The notes: a model not told the origin generated them from the sequence alone. Numbered from the stretch's first letter, positions 8,621 through 17,913 are shown. The stretch is DNA of 64,000 bases from Aeromicrobium wangtongii (GCF_024584515.1 NZ_CP102173.1:1736001-1800000), one strand, 5' to 3'. Numbers and translations: made by a program.

Positions 8621-9937
8621 GTGGCCACTCGTCGCGATCCCATGGGGATGGGGTTGGCTGTCCTCAACCGCATCGCCAGCTCATCGGCGTTGGACAGGCT
8701 CGGGCTGCGCAAGCCAGCCGAGCGCGCGGTCTACGAGGGCGCGAAGGGCGGTTTCCGGGTCGCGGGCGCCACCAGCCGCGCGTTCCGGTCCGTGGCCGGC
8801 GGCGGCAGCCCGCAACGCCTCGCGCGCACGGCCGACAGCGGCGTGTTCGACCTGGAGCCCACCGAGGACCAGGCGATGATCGTCGGCGTCGTCAAGGAGT
8901 TCGCCGCAGAGGTGCTGCGTCCCGGTGCCGCGGAGGCGGAGGCGTCCAATGACACCCCCAAGGAGGTGCTGGCCCAGACCGGCGAGTTCGGCCTCACCCT
9001 GCTCAACATCCCCGAGAGCCTCGGCGGGCTGTCGGAGGACCGTTCGGCGGTCACCGGGGCTCTCGTCGCCGAGGCGCTCGCCGAGGGCGACATGGGGCAG
9101 GCCGTCGCGTGCCTGGCGCCGGCCGCGGTCGCGACGGCGATCTCGCTGTGGGGCTCGGCAGCCCAGCAGCAGACCTACCTGCCGGCGTTCGGGGGCGATG
9201 ACGTGCCGCCGTCGGCCTTGGCCATCGCCGAGCCGCGCGTCCTGTTCGATCCCTTCGAGCTGCACACCACTGCGGTCGGCAACGCCGACGGCTATGTGCT
9301 CAACGGGGTCAAGTCCGGCGTCGTCCGTGGCCACGAGGCCGAGTTGTTCGTCGTGGCCGTCGACCTGCAGGGACGAGGACCCACCCTGGTGCTGGTCGAG
9401 TCCAGCACCCCCGGAGTCGCAATCGAGGCCGACCCCAGCATGGGTCTGCGGGCCGCCGGGCTGACCCGGCTGGTCCTGCAGGACGTCCAGGTGCGCGCCG
9501 ACGCGATCCTTGGTGAGGGCGCCGCCGACGACTACCGCGAGTGCATCCGCCTCTCGCGCCTGGCGTGGGCGAGCCTGGCCCTGGGCACCGGTCGCGCCGT
9601 GCTCGACTACGTGTCGGACTACGTCAAGACGCGTTCGGCCTTCGGCGAGCCCATCGCCCACCGCCAGGCCGTCGCGTTCATGGTCGCCAACATCGCGATC
9701 GAGCTGGAGGGCATGCGCCTGGTGACCCTCAAGGCCGCATCACGTGCCGAGCAGGGGCTCGACTTCTCCCGCGAGGTCGCCCTCGCACGCCGGCTGGCAG
9801 GGGAGTACGGGATGAAGATCGGCACCGACGGAGTCCAGCTGCTCGGTGGCCACGGCTTCGTCAAGGAGCACCCGGTGGAACGGTGGTACCGCGATCTGCG
9901 GGCCGTCGGCCTGATGGAAGGAGCAGTCCTCATCTGA
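8621..9937 (+). CDS. Acyl-CoA dehydrogenase, FadE24-like
   Basis: A 438-residue FAD-dependent acyl-CoA dehydrogenase with an N-terminal extension of about 75 residues (LGLRKPAERAVYEGAKGGFR) before the N-terminal helical domain (VVKEFAAEVLRPGAAEAE). The C-terminal domain carries LLGGHGFVKEHPVERWYRDLRA. I start at GTG 8621, preceded by AGGAG at the right distance; the frame is open 63 bases further upstream but lacks a ribosome-binding site there. It is followed after 13 bases by a second dehydrogenase, the order seen for fadE24-fadE23 of mycobacteria. The two may form a heteromeric enzyme (inference from family precedents). Confidence 0.9.
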   Translation: MATRRDPMGMGLAVLNRIASSSALDRLGLRKPAERAVYEGAKGGFRVAGATSRAFRSVAGGGSPQRLARTADSGVFDLEPTEDQAMIVGVVKEFAAEVLRPGAAEAEASNDTPKEVLAQTGEFGLTLLNIPESLGGLSEDRSAVTGALVAEALAEGDMGQAVACLAPAAVATAISLWGSAAQQQTYLPAFGGDDVPPSALAIAEPRVLFDPFELHTTAVGNADGYVLNGVKSGVVRGHEAELFVVAVDLQGRGPTLVLVESSTPGVAIEADPSMGLRAAGLTRLVLQDVQVRADAILGEGAADDYRECIRLSRLAWASLALGTGRAVLDYVSDYVKTRSAFGEPIAHRQAVAFMVANIAIELEGMRLVTLKAASRAEQGLDFSREVALARRLAGEYGMKIGTDGVQLLGGHGFVKEHPVERWYRDLRAVGLMEGAVLI

Positions 9938-9950
9938 GGGCGGACATCCC

Positions 9951-11165
9951 ATGATCAACCTCGAGACTCCTCGCAAGTTCCGCCCGTTCGTCAAGCAGGC
10001 CCACCAGGTCGCCCAGGAGTTCCTGCGCGCCAACTCGCGCAAGTACGACCTCGCCGAGCATGCCTACCCCCAGGAGCTGGACCTGCTCGCCTCGCTCGTC
10101 GACGGGATGGCCGACTCCGGCCAGGGACAGGGTGCTGGTGCCGCGGGTGTCCGCCGCAAGGACGATGACGCCGGCTCCGGCAAGATCCGCAACGGCACCA
10201 ACATGGCGTCGGTGCTGTCGGTCATCGAGATGTGCTGGGCCGATGTGGGCCTGCTGCTGTCGATGCCGCGTCAAGGGCTCGGCAACTCCGCGATCGCCTC
10301 GGTCGCCAACGACGAGCAGCTCGAGCGCTTCAAGGGCACCTGGGCGGCCATGGCGATCACCGAGCCGAGCTTCGGCTCGGACTCCGCGGCGATCACCACG
10401 ACGGCGGTCAAGGACGGCGACGCGTACGTCCTGAACGGGGAGAAGATCTTCGTGACCTCCGGCGAGCGCGCCGACTCGGTCGTCGTGTGGGCGACCTTGG
10501 ACAAGTCGCTCGGCCGGGCGGCGATCAAGTCCTTCCTGGTGCCCAAGAGCCTGCCCGGCATCCGGGTGGAGCGACTCGAGCACAAGCTGGGCATCCGCTC
10601 GTCCGACACCGCCGTGATCGTGCTCGACAACTGCCGGGTGCCCGCGGAGAACCTGCTGGGCAACCCCGAGATCGACACCAAACAGGGCTTCGCCGGCGCG
10701 ATGGCGACGTTCGACAACACGCGGCCGCTGGTCGCCGGCATGGCAGTCGGCTGCGCCCGCGCGGCGCTGGAGGACACCCGCAGGCTGCTCGAGGAGGCCG
10801 GTGTGGTCATCGACTACGACCGTCCCGCCCAGGCGCAGTCCTATGCCGCGGCGACGTTCATCACGATGGAGGCCGACTGGGAGGCAGCGCTGCTGCTGAC
10901 GCTCGAGGCGGCCTGGCTGGCCGACAACCGCCGGCCGAACTCGATGCAGGCGTCGATGGCCAAGGCGAAGGCCGGCCGGGTCGGCAACGAGATCACCCTG
11001 CGCTGCGTCGAGCTGGCCGGGACCCTCGGGTACAGCGAGCACGAGCTCGTCGAGAAGTGGTCGCGGGACTCCAAGATCCTGGACATCTTCGAGGGGACGC
11101 AGCAGATCCAGCAGCTCATCGTGGCGCGCCGTCTGCTCGATCTGACCTCGTCCGAGCTGCGCTGA
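9951..11165 (+). CDS. Acyl-CoA dehydrogenase, FadE23-like
   Basis: Second dehydrogenase of the pair, 404 residues. Motifs: AMAITEPSFGSDSAAITT (flavin binding), NGEKIFVTSGERAD, HKLGIRSSDTAVI, and the C-terminal FEGTQQIQQLIVARRLL. A glutamate in the FEGTQ segment is the usual neighbourhood of the active-site base in short/medium-chain enzymes. It is coupled to the upstream dehydrogenase (13-base gap) and followed after 36 bases by a MarR regulator, which may control this operon. The substrate is unknown. Confidence 0.93.
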   Translation: MINLETPRKFRPFVKQAHQVAQEFLRANSRKYDLAEHAYPQELDLLASLVDGMADSGQGQGAGAAGVRRKDDDAGSGKIRNGTNMASVLSVIEMCWADVGLLLSMPRQGLGNSAIASVANDEQLERFKGTWAAMAITEPSFGSDSAAITTTAVKDGDAYVLNGEKIFVTSGERADSVVVWATLDKSLGRAAIKSFLVPKSLPGIRVERLEHKLGIRSSDTAVIVLDNCRVPAENLLGNPEIDTKQGFAGAMATFDNTRPLVAGMAVGCARAALEDTRRLLEEAGVVIDYDRPAQAQSYAAATFITMEADWEAALLLTLEAAWLADNRRPNSMQASMAKAKAGRVGNEITLRCVELAGTLGYSEHELVEKWSRDSKILDIFEGTQQIQQLIVARRLLDLTSSELR

Positions 11166-11201
11166 GACCGGGCGGCTCGGGCCGTTCTATAAGATCCACC
11201 C

Positions 11202-11651
11202 ATGACGAATCAACTCCCGGCCGGCGTCGACGTGGATTTCGAGCTGACCAGGTTCGTCCGGCGGGTACGCAGCCGGTCCTTGCGCAACCTCGCCACCATC
11301 CACCCCAAGCTCGACTACGGGACGTTCACCTTCCTGCTGGCGATCGTTGACGCCGAGGACGGGATCCGCGGCTCGGAGCTCGCCGACCAGATCGGCGTCC
11401 ACAAGTCGACCGCCAGCCGTGCGGTCGCCACGTTGGAACGCCTCGGCCTGGTCTCCCGCGTCCCCGATCCGGACGACGGACGGGCCCAGCTGCTCGTCGC
11501 CCAGCCCGTCGCGCACGAGCGGGTGGGGGAGTACCGCCGATCCAGCCACGAGATCCTGCAGTCGCTGGTCGACGACTGGTCACCCGACGAGATCGCCTCC
11601 TTCGCGCGGAGCCTGTCCCGGCTCAACGAACGGGCGGAGAAGGAGCTCTGA
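11202..11651 (+). CDS. MarR-family transcriptional regulator
   Basis: A 149-residue winged-helix regulator. The helix-turn-helix (GSELADQIGVHKSTASRAVATLERLGLV, residues 60-87) and the wing (VPDPDDGRAQLLVA) are clear, with flanking dimerisation helices. It sits directly after two acyl-CoA dehydrogenases in the same orientation and may sense a fatty-acid or aromatic ligand. Its TGA overlaps the presumed CTG start of the DUF952 gene (CTGA), suggesting coupling. Confidence 0.92.
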   Translation: MTNQLPAGVDVDFELTRFVRRVRSRSLRNLATIHPKLDYGTFTFLLAIVDAEDGIRGSELADQIGVHKSTASRAVATLERLGLVSRVPDPDDGRAQLLVAQPVAHERVGEYRRSSHEILQSLVDDWSPDEIASFARSLSRLNERAEKEL

Positions 11652-11977
11652 GGATCTACCACCTCGCGCTGGCCGGCGCGTGGCGCGAAGCCCTGAGGAC
11701 TGGGACGTACACGGCGTCCACCCTCGGACTCGACCTCGCCGACGTGGGCTTCATCCACTGCGCGCAGGCCCAGCAGCTCGCCGGGGTGCACGAGCGGTTC
11801 TACGCGGATGTGGCCGACCAGCTGCTGCTGCTCGAGATCGACACCGACCGCCTGACTGTCCCGTGGCGGCTCGACGACGTCCCGGGCCAGCCCGACCCGT
11901 TCCCGCACGTCTACGGCCCGCTGGACGTCGCCGCCGTCGTGTCCGCCGAGCCGTTCAGAGGGTCAGCATCGTCTTGA
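11648..11977 (+). CDS. DUF952 family protein, probable CTG start
   Basis: A small DUF952 protein (109 residues) recognised from IYHLALAGAW at the N-terminus and VGFIHCAQAQQL. A GTG at 11744 would delete the conserved IYHLA...W block, and there is no in-frame ATG, GTG or TTG between that GTG and the MarR coding region. The codon in the expected place is CTG 11648, overlapping the MarR stop as CTGA, with AGGAG just upstream. It would read MRIYHLALAG, a normal family N-terminus. DUF952 has no known function. The end overlaps the convergent alcohol dehydrogenase by 23 bases. Confidence 0.75.
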   Translation: MRIYHLALAGAWREALRTGTYTASTLGLDLADVGFIHCAQAQQLAGVHERFYADVADQLLLLEIDTDRLTVPWRLDDVPGQPDPFPHVYGPLDVAAVVSAEPFRGSASS

Positions 11978-13001
11978 TGGCCGTGCGCTCGTCCATCGCC
12001 CGGTAGCCGTCGGCGACCCGGTCGAGCGGCAGCGTCAGGTCGAAGACGCTGCCCGGGGTGATCGTGCCGGCCAGCACATCGGGCAGCAGCTGCTCGATGT
12101 AGTGGCGGACCGGCGCGACGCCACCGGCCAGGCCGATGTTGCGGCCGAACATCGCCGGGACGTTGATCTGCACGTCGTGCGGGACGCCGACATAGCCGAT
12201 GCGGCCACCGGGACGTGCGGAGAACATCGCCTGCTTCATGCTGTCGCCCGTGCCGACGCACTCCAGGACGAAGTCGGCGCCGATGCCGTCGAGGATCTCG
12301 CGCACGGCGGCGGCCCCCTCCGTGCCCCGCTCGGCGACGATCTCGTCGGCGCCGAACTGTCGGGCGAGGCGCTGACGGTCCTCGTGGCGGGACATCGCGA
12401 CGATGCGGGCGGCGCCGAGCCGCTTCGCCGCCAGGACCGCACTGAGACCGACTGCGCCGTCACCCACGACGGCCACGGTGCTGCCCGGGGTGACACCGGC
12501 CGATACGGCGGCGTGGTGCCCGGTCGGGAAGACGTCCGAGAGGGTCAGCAGCTGGGCCACCATCTCCTGGCTCGGCTGGGAGGGAGTGGCCACCAGGGTG
12601 CCGTCGGCCCAGGGGACCCGGACCAGCTCACCCTGGCCGCCGTCGACGGCGTGCCCCTGCTTGTCGTCGCGGCCCCAGATGCCGCCGTTGACGCAGGACG
12701 TGTGCACGCCGCGCTCGCAGAGCAGGCAGGTGTTGTCGGAGAACGTGAACGGGGCGATGACGAAGTCGCCCGGCGTCAGGGTCGAGACGCTGCTGCCGAC
12801 CTGCTCGACGATGCCGACGAACTCGTGGCCGATGCGGACGGGCTCGTCGACCGGGTTGATGCCCCGGTAGGGCCAGAGATCGGAACCGCAGATGCAGGAG
12901 GCGACGACGCGCACGACGGCGTCGGTGTCGAGCTGCAGCTGGGGAGCGTCGACCTCGTCGAGGCGGATGTCACGGGACGTGTGGAGGACGGTGGCACGCA
13001 T
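11955..13001 (-). CDS. Zinc-dependent alcohol dehydrogenase (MDR superfamily)
   Basis: A 348-residue medium-chain dehydrogenase. The catalytic zinc site is CICGSD near residue 37 with GHEFVG near 60; the structural-zinc lobe has CLLCERGVHTSC. The Rossmann motif is VVGDGAVGLSAVLAAKRLGA. The N-terminus MRATVLHTSRDIRLDEV and GINPVDEP resemble IMP- or glutathione-independent aldehyde/alcohol dehydrogenases of actinobacteria, probably NADP-linked (VAMSRHEDR at the cofactor-specificity loop); substrate not assigned. ATG 13001 starts it, and it is divergent from the FKBP gene. Confidence 0.92.
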   Translation of the reverse strand: MRATVLHTSRDIRLDEVDAPQLQLDTDAVVRVVASCICGSDLWPYRGINPVDEPVRIGHEFVGIVEQVGSSVSTLTPGDFVIAPFTFSDNTCLLCERGVHTSCVNGGIWGRDDKQGHAVDGGQGELVRVPWADGTLVATPSQPSQEMVAQLLTLSDVFPTGHHAAVSAGVTPGSTVAVVGDGAVGLSAVLAAKRLGAARIVAMSRHEDRQRLARQFGADEIVAERGTEGAAAVREILDGIGADFVLECVGTGDSMKQAMFSARPGGRIGYVGVPHDVQINVPAMFGRNIGLAGGVAPVRHYIEQLLPDVLAGTITPGSVFDLTLPLDRVADGYRAMDERTAIKTMLTL

Positions 13002-13043
13002 CTGGCCATTCTCGCAGTGGGACCGTGTGGAAGGATCGAGGAC

Positions 13044-13403
13044 ATGACTGACAAGCCTGAAATCGACTTCATCGAGGGCCCCGCGCCCACCGAGCTCACG
13101 ATCACCGACCTCATCGTCGGCGATGGCCCCGAGGCCGTCCCCGGCGGACTCGTCGACGTCCACTACGTCGGCGTCGAGTTCGACACCGGCGAGCAGTTCG
13201 ACTCCTCCTGGGACCGCGGCCAGTCGGCCAAGTTCCCGCTGCCGCAGCTGATCGCCGCATGGCAGCAGGGCATCCCGGGCATGAAGGTCGGCGGTCGCCG
13301 CCAGCTCATCTGCCCGCCGGAGCTCGCGTACGGCCCGGCCGGCGGCGGACACCGCCTCTCGGGCAAGACGCTCGTCTTCGTGATCGACCTGCTCGGCGTC
13401 TGA
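13044..13403 (+). CDS. FKBP-type peptidyl-prolyl cis-trans isomerase
   Basis: A 119-residue single-domain FKBP. Typical motifs are VDVHYVGVEFDTGEQFDSSW, QQGIPGMKVGGRRQLICPP and ELAYGP, and the protein ends in LVFVIDLLGV. It would catalyse proline isomerisation in protein folding. There is no signal peptide, so it is cytoplasmic. It is divergent from the alcohol dehydrogenase with 42 bases between the starts. Confidence 0.95.
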   Translation: MTDKPEIDFIEGPAPTELTITDLIVGDGPEAVPGGLVDVHYVGVEFDTGEQFDSSWDRGQSAKFPLPQLIAAWQQGIPGMKVGGRRQLICPPELAYGPAGGGHRLSGKTLVFVIDLLGV

Positions 13404-13425
13404 CCCACCGCCTCCCGGGGCGCCG

Positions 13426-13546
13426 CGGTTTACCACGGTCCCTCCGCAAACGTCGTCCGCCCAAGGGAGATTTCCCCGGGGCGGACGACGTTTGCGTTGG
13501 GCGGACGCCCGCCGGCGACGGTTTGCCGAGGGACCGTGGTAAACCG
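13426..13546. repeat. Nested palindromic intergenic element
   Basis: Outer arms of 19 bp are perfectly complementary (CGGTTTACCACGGTCCCTC at 13426-13444 and its complement at 13528-13546). Inside, 13446-13462 and 13479-13495 form a second perfect 17-bp stem (GCAAACGTCGTCCGCCC). The element fills most of the gap between the FKBP gene and the convergent hrpA, so it could fold as a large bidirectional terminator. The nested, sequence-specific design looks more like a dispersed palindromic repeat (REP/MITE-like). No other copy is visible in this window. Confidence 0.75.
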
Positions 13547-13565
13547 TCGCGGACGGGCGGAGAGG

Positions 13566-16500
13566 CTAGAGCGCGTCGACCAGGGCCGTGACGCGCTTGA
13601 CCGAGACCGGGAAGGCCGTGCGCAGGTTCTGGGCCAGCAGGCTCAGGCGCAGCTCCTCCAGCGCCCACCGGACGTGCTGGACGTCCGGCGAGAGCCTCGC
13701 CCACACGCTCAGGTCGGCGGTCCGCGCATGGAACCGGGCCTCCAGGTCCTGTGCCGCGAGCAGATCGTCGGTCAGCGGCGCGTCCAGGCGGCGGCGGGCA
13801 GCCTGCAGGTACAGCGGCAGGCGGCGCAGCTGGTCGACGCCCGCATCGCGGATGAACCCGGGGTAGATCAGCCACGACAGCTGCACCCGGACGTCCTCGC
13901 CGGCCTCCGTGCTGGGCAGGGGAGTCAGCTCACCGAGCGCCCGCAGGGTCGCCAGGACGCTCTGGACGGCTCGCTCGGTCTCGTCGTAGGCCTCGGCGCG
14001 CACGGTGTCGTGCAGGAGCGAGAAGGTGACCTCGTCCCACACCGGTCCGCCGTGACGAACGACCAGGGCCTCCAGCGCGGCCAGCCAGCACTCCTCGATG
14101 ACCGCCGCGGCGTCCTTGTGCGGGCCCGTGGACAGCAGCAGCTTGGCGTGCAGGTCCAGGGACCGGCCGAGCTGCGTCACGGGCGTGGCCAGTGAGAACG
14201 AGAGCAGGCGTGCCTGCCCCTTGATCATCGCGACCTTCTGCTCGACCGCGCTGTCCAGGATCCGCAGCGCCACCGAGGTGCCCTCGTCCACCAGCGCCGG
14301 GTAGCCGGTGACCTGTCCGGCGGTGATCGCCGGCTCGATCGTCCCGACGTCCCAGCTGCGCAGCCCGGCGCGCTCCTCCTGGCGCGCGACCTTCGTCAGG
14401 TCGGCGCGGATGTGGCTGGACAGCTCGGCGCGCAGCGCGGCGAGGTCCTTGCCGCGCGCGAGCTCCGTGGTGCCGTCCATGACACGGAACGTCACCCGAA
14501 GGTGCGGCGGCAGCGAGTCGAAGTCGAAGTCCGACGGCGACACGACGGTTCCGTTGAGCAGACGCATCTGGCGCGCGAGCTCCTCGCTGAGGTCGGACGC
14601 ATCAGGGTCCATCGCCTCGACCAGGCGCGGGGCGAACTGGCTGGCGGGGACGAACTCGCGCCGCAGGCGCTTGGGCAGCGACCGGATGAGCTCGGTGACC
14701 AGCTCGACGCGGTGGCCCGGGACGTGCCAGTCGAAGGCGCGGTCGTCGACCGTCATGAGCCGGTCGACCGGGAGGTCGACGGTCACGCCGTCGTCCTGCA
14801 TGCCCGGCTCGAAGGCGTACGTCAGCGGATACGACTCGCCGTCGGAGTGCCACTCACGGGGGAACTCCTCCTCGGCGCCGTCGGTGTCGTTGCTGAGCAT
14901 CGCGGGGTCGAAGGTCAGCAGGTCGGGCTGGTCGCGCTGGGCCTTCTTCCACCACGAGTCGAAGTGGCGGGTCGAGACGACGTCAGCGGGGATGCGCTGG
15001 TCGTAGAACGCGTACAGCGTCTCGTCGTCGACCCGCAGGTCGCGCCGGCGCAGCCGCTCCTCGAGCTCCTCGACGCCGGCGATCATCTTCTGGTTCGCGG
15101 CGAAGAACTTGTGGTGCGTGCGCCACTCGCCCTGGACGAGCGCGTGCCGGATGAACAGATCGCGCGACGTGATCGGGTCGATGCGGCCGAACTGCACCAG
15201 GCGGTCGGCGATCAGCGGGATGCCGAACAGCAGCACCTTCTCGCGCGCCATGACGGCACCGCGGCGGGTCGACCAGTGCGGCTCGCTGTAGACGTGGTTG
15301 ACGAGGTGCTCGCCGGCGGCCTCGACCCACTCGGGCTGGATCTTGGCGGCGGTCCGTCCCCACAGCCGGCTGGTCTCGACCAGCTCACCGACCATGACCA
15401 TGCGAGGCGGCTTCTTGGCCAGCGCGGAGCCGGGGAAGATCATGAACTTGGCCTGCCGCGCGCCGAGGTACTCCCGCCCGTCGGCGTCCTTGAGCCCGAT
15501 GTGCGACAGCAGGCCCGACAGCAGCGCCTGGTGGATGCGGTCGGGGTCCGCGCCGATCGCGCCGGGCTTGAGACCCATGTCCTTGGCGGTGCGGCGCAGC
15601 TGGGAGTGGACGTCCTGCCACTCGCGGATGCGCAGCCAGTGCAGGAACTCGTCACGGCACAGTCGCCGGAACGCCGAGCTGGACAGCTCGTCGCGCATCT
15701 CGCGGATGTACTTCCACAACGTCAGGTACGACAGGAAGTCCGACGTCGGGTCGCGGAACCGGCGATGCTTCTCGTCGGCGGCCTGCTGGTGCTCCAGCGG
15801 TCGCTCACGGGGGTCCTGGATCGACATCGCGGACACGATGACCAGGACGTCGGCCAGGCAGCCGAGCTTGTCGGCGGCCAGCAGCATCCGGGCGAGCCGT
15901 GGATCGGTCGGCAGCGTCGACATGCGCCGGCCGATCTTGGTCAGCCTGTTGCCGCCCGCCGTCGACGTGTCGAGCGCGTTGAGCTCGTACAGCAGGTTCA
16001 TGCCGTCGCTGACCGCGCGGGAGTCCGGCGGGTCGAGGAATGGGAAGTCCTTGATGCTGCCCAGGTCGAGCGAGGCCATCTGCAGCAGGACCGAGGCCAG
16101 GTTGGTGCGCTGGATCTCCGGGTCGGTGAACTCCGGGCGGCTGTCGTGGTCCTCCTCGGAGTACAGCCGGATGCAGATGCCGTCCGCGACGCGACCACAC
16201 CGGCCGGCGCGCTGGGCGGCGCTGGCCTGGGAGATCGGCTCGATGGGCAGACGCTGGACCTTCAGGCGCTGGCTGAACCGGGAGATGCGGGCGAAGCCCG
16301 GGTCGATGACGTACCGGATGCCCGGCACCGTCAAGGACGTCTCGGCGACGTTGGTGGCCAGGACGATGCGGCGTCCCGGGTGGCTGCTGAAGATCTTCTG
16401 CTGGTCGGCGGCCGCGAGGCGTCCGTACAGCGGCAGGATCTCGGTGCGCGGGTACTTCTGGCCGGCGAGGAACTCCGCCGCGTCGCGGATCTCACGCTCG

Positions 16501-17165
16501 CCGGACAGGAAGACCAGGATGTCGCCCTCGCTGGGCAGCTCGGCCACGGCCTCGGCGATGGCCTCGAGCTCGTTGTCGGCATCGGACTCCAGGAGCGGTC
16601 GGTACCGGATCTCGACGGGGAACGTGCGGCCGCTGACCTCGATGACGGGGGCGTCGAACATCTCCGCGAAACGCTCGACGTCGATCGTCGCGGAGGTGAT
16701 GACGACCTTGAGGTCGGGACGCCGGGGGAGCAGCTGCTTGAGGTAGCCCAGCAGGAAGTCGATCGACAGTGACCGCTCGTGGGCCTCGTCGATGATGATC
16801 GTGTCGTAGCGCGACAGGCGCCGGTCGCGCTGCAGCTCGGCCAGCAGCAGACCGTCGGTGACCAGGCGGATCGCGGTGGCCTCGCTGGTCTGGTCGTCGA
16901 AGCGCACGGCGTAGCCGACTTCCGCGCCGAGGTCGACCTCGCACTCGTCGGCGATGCGTTTGGCGACCGAGCGTGCGGCGATGCGACGGGGTTGGGTGTG
17001 GGCGATCGCGCGACGTCCCAGCTCGTAGGCGATCTTCGGCAGCTGGGTGGTCTTGCCGGATCCGGTCTCGCCGGCCACGACGACGACCTGGTGGTCGCGC
17101 ATGGCGGCGGCGATGTCGTCGTGCCGGTCCGTGATCGGGAGGGCACTGTCAAAGGCGATCTTCAC
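13566..17165 (-). CDS. hrpA: ATP-dependent RNA helicase HrpA
   Basis: A full-length DEAH-box helicase of 1199 residues. Walker A GETGSGKTT at 32-40, DEAH at 126-129, SAT near 155, and the motif VI region QRAGRCGRVADGICIRLYS are all present, followed by winged-helix/ratchet and OB domains and the DUF3418-type C-terminal half typical of HrpA. The start is GTG 17165 (MKIAFDSALPITDRHDDI). HrpA proteins rescue stalled ribosomes and remodel RNA. It abuts the CPBP gene with a 4-base overlap, so the two may be cotranscribed. Confidence 0.96.
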   Translation of the reverse strand: MKIAFDSALPITDRHDDIAAAMRDHQVVVVAGETGSGKTTQLPKIAYELGRRAIAHTQPRRIAARSVAKRIADECEVDLGAEVGYAVRFDDQTSEATAIRLVTDGLLLAELQRDRRLSRYDTIIIDEAHERSLSIDFLLGYLKQLLPRRPDLKVVITSATIDVERFAEMFDAPVIEVSGRTFPVEIRYRPLLESDADNELEAIAEAVAELPSEGDILVFLSGEREIRDAAEFLAGQKYPRTEILPLYGRLAAADQQKIFSSHPGRRIVLATNVAETSLTVPGIRYVIDPGFARISRFSQRLKVQRLPIEPISQASAAQRAGRCGRVADGICIRLYSEEDHDSRPEFTDPEIQRTNLASVLLQMASLDLGSIKDFPFLDPPDSRAVSDGMNLLYELNALDTSTAGGNRLTKIGRRMSTLPTDPRLARMLLAADKLGCLADVLVIVSAMSIQDPRERPLEHQQAADEKHRRFRDPTSDFLSYLTLWKYIREMRDELSSSAFRRLCRDEFLHWLRIREWQDVHSQLRRTAKDMGLKPGAIGADPDRIHQALLSGLLSHIGLKDADGREYLGARQAKFMIFPGSALAKKPPRMVMVGELVETSRLWGRTAAKIQPEWVEAAGEHLVNHVYSEPHWSTRRGAVMAREKVLLFGIPLIADRLVQFGRIDPITSRDLFIRHALVQGEWRTHHKFFAANQKMIAGVEELEERLRRRDLRVDDETLYAFYDQRIPADVVSTRHFDSWWKKAQRDQPDLLTFDPAMLSNDTDGAEEEFPREWHSDGESYPLTYAFEPGMQDDGVTVDLPVDRLMTVDDRAFDWHVPGHRVELVTELIRSLPKRLRREFVPASQFAPRLVEAMDPDASDLSEELARQMRLLNGTVVSPSDFDFDSLPPHLRVTFRVMDGTTELARGKDLAALRAELSSHIRADLTKVARQEERAGLRSWDVGTIEPAITAGQVTGYPALVDEGTSVALRILDSAVEQKVAMIKGQARLLSFSLATPVTQLGRSLDLHAKLLLSTGPHKDAAAVIEECWLAALEALVVRHGGPVWDEVTFSLLHDTVRAEAYDETERAVQSVLATLRALGELTPLPSTEAGEDVRVQLSWLIYPGFIRDAGVDQLRRLPLYLQAARRRLDAPLTDDLLAAQDLEARFHARTADLSVWARLSPDVQHVRWALEELRLSLLAQNLRTAFPVSVKRVTALVDAL

Positions 17166-17911
17166 TTCAGGCCAAGACTATCGGCGAGCAGCAAGTAGCC
17201 GACGAAGGCCACGATGTCGATCAGTGCGTGGGCGATGACCAGCGGCATGACCCGGCCCGTCCGGTGGAACCAGTAGCCGAACACCAGGCCCATGACGAAG
17301 TTGCCGATGCCGGGGCCGATGCCTTGGTAGAGGTGGTAGCTGCCGCGCAGCGCCGCCGCCGCGACGATCGCCGCCGTCGTGCCCCAGCGCAGCTGGCGCA
17401 GGCGGGTCATCAGGTAGCCGATGACCACGACCTCCTCCAGCACGGCGTTCTTGATCGCCGCGAGGATGAGCATCGCGCCGGTCCACCAGTAGGTCAGGTC
17501 GGGTGCCGGGATGATCTCGGTCGTGATGCCCAGGGCGCGGCCCAGGAAGTAGAAGCCGAGGCCGGGGATGCCGATCAGCGCGGCGAGCGCGGTGCCCGAG
17601 GCGAGATCGAACCAGGGCCGCGTGGCGTCCAGGCCGAGCCGCCGGGTCACCCGTTCCTTGACCGGGTCCAGCGACAGCAGGTACAGGACCAGAGCGACTG
17701 GCACCAAGGCGAAGCCGATGCCCAGCACCTGGTAGATGAAGTCGAAGACCTCACGGTTGTCCTGCGTGGAGTTCAGCGAGGCGGTCTGGTCGCGCAGGCC
17801 GCCCGGCAGCGTGGCCTTGCGGATCAGGTTGACCAGTGCGTAGACCCCGGATGCGCCGAGGGACAGGCCGATGACGATCCAGATCTCGATCTTCAGCCGG
17901 CGATCGGACAC
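17162..17911 (-). CDS. CPBP family intramembrane metalloprotease
   Basis: A 249-residue polytopic membrane protein. The Abi/CPBP motifs are present: EEVVVIGYLMTRLR (EExxx...R motif), RGSYHLYQG, GNFVMGLVFGYWF, and a C-terminal AHALIDI. Several hydrophobic segments surround them. Members are CAAX-type proteases, some acting in bacteriocin self-immunity or envelope protein processing. GTG 17911 starts two bases after the upstream metallopeptidase stop, so these genes form a run together with hrpA. Confidence 0.9.
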   Translation of the reverse strand: MSDRRLKIEIWIVIGLSLGASGVYALVNLIRKATLPGGLRDQTASLNSTQDNREVFDFIYQVLGIGFALVPVALVLYLLSLDPVKERVTRRLGLDATRPWFDLASGTALAALIGIPGLGFYFLGRALGITTEIIPAPDLTYWWTGAMLILAAIKNAVLEEVVVIGYLMTRLRQLRWGTTAAIVAAAALRGSYHLYQGIGPGIGNFVMGLVFGYWFHRTGRVMPLVIAHALIDIVAFVGYLLLADSLGLK

Positions 17912-17913
17912 GG

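Noticed and set aside
13259-13591. A 110-residue plus-strand frame across the palindromic element
   Set aside because: Its sequence is low-complexity Arg/Gly/Pro created by the inverted repeats and the end of the FKBP gene in another frame.
14412-16772. A 786-residue open frame on the plus strand
   Set aside because: It is antisense to hrpA, whose helicase motifs prove the minus strand is coding. Long shadows are normal at this G+C content.
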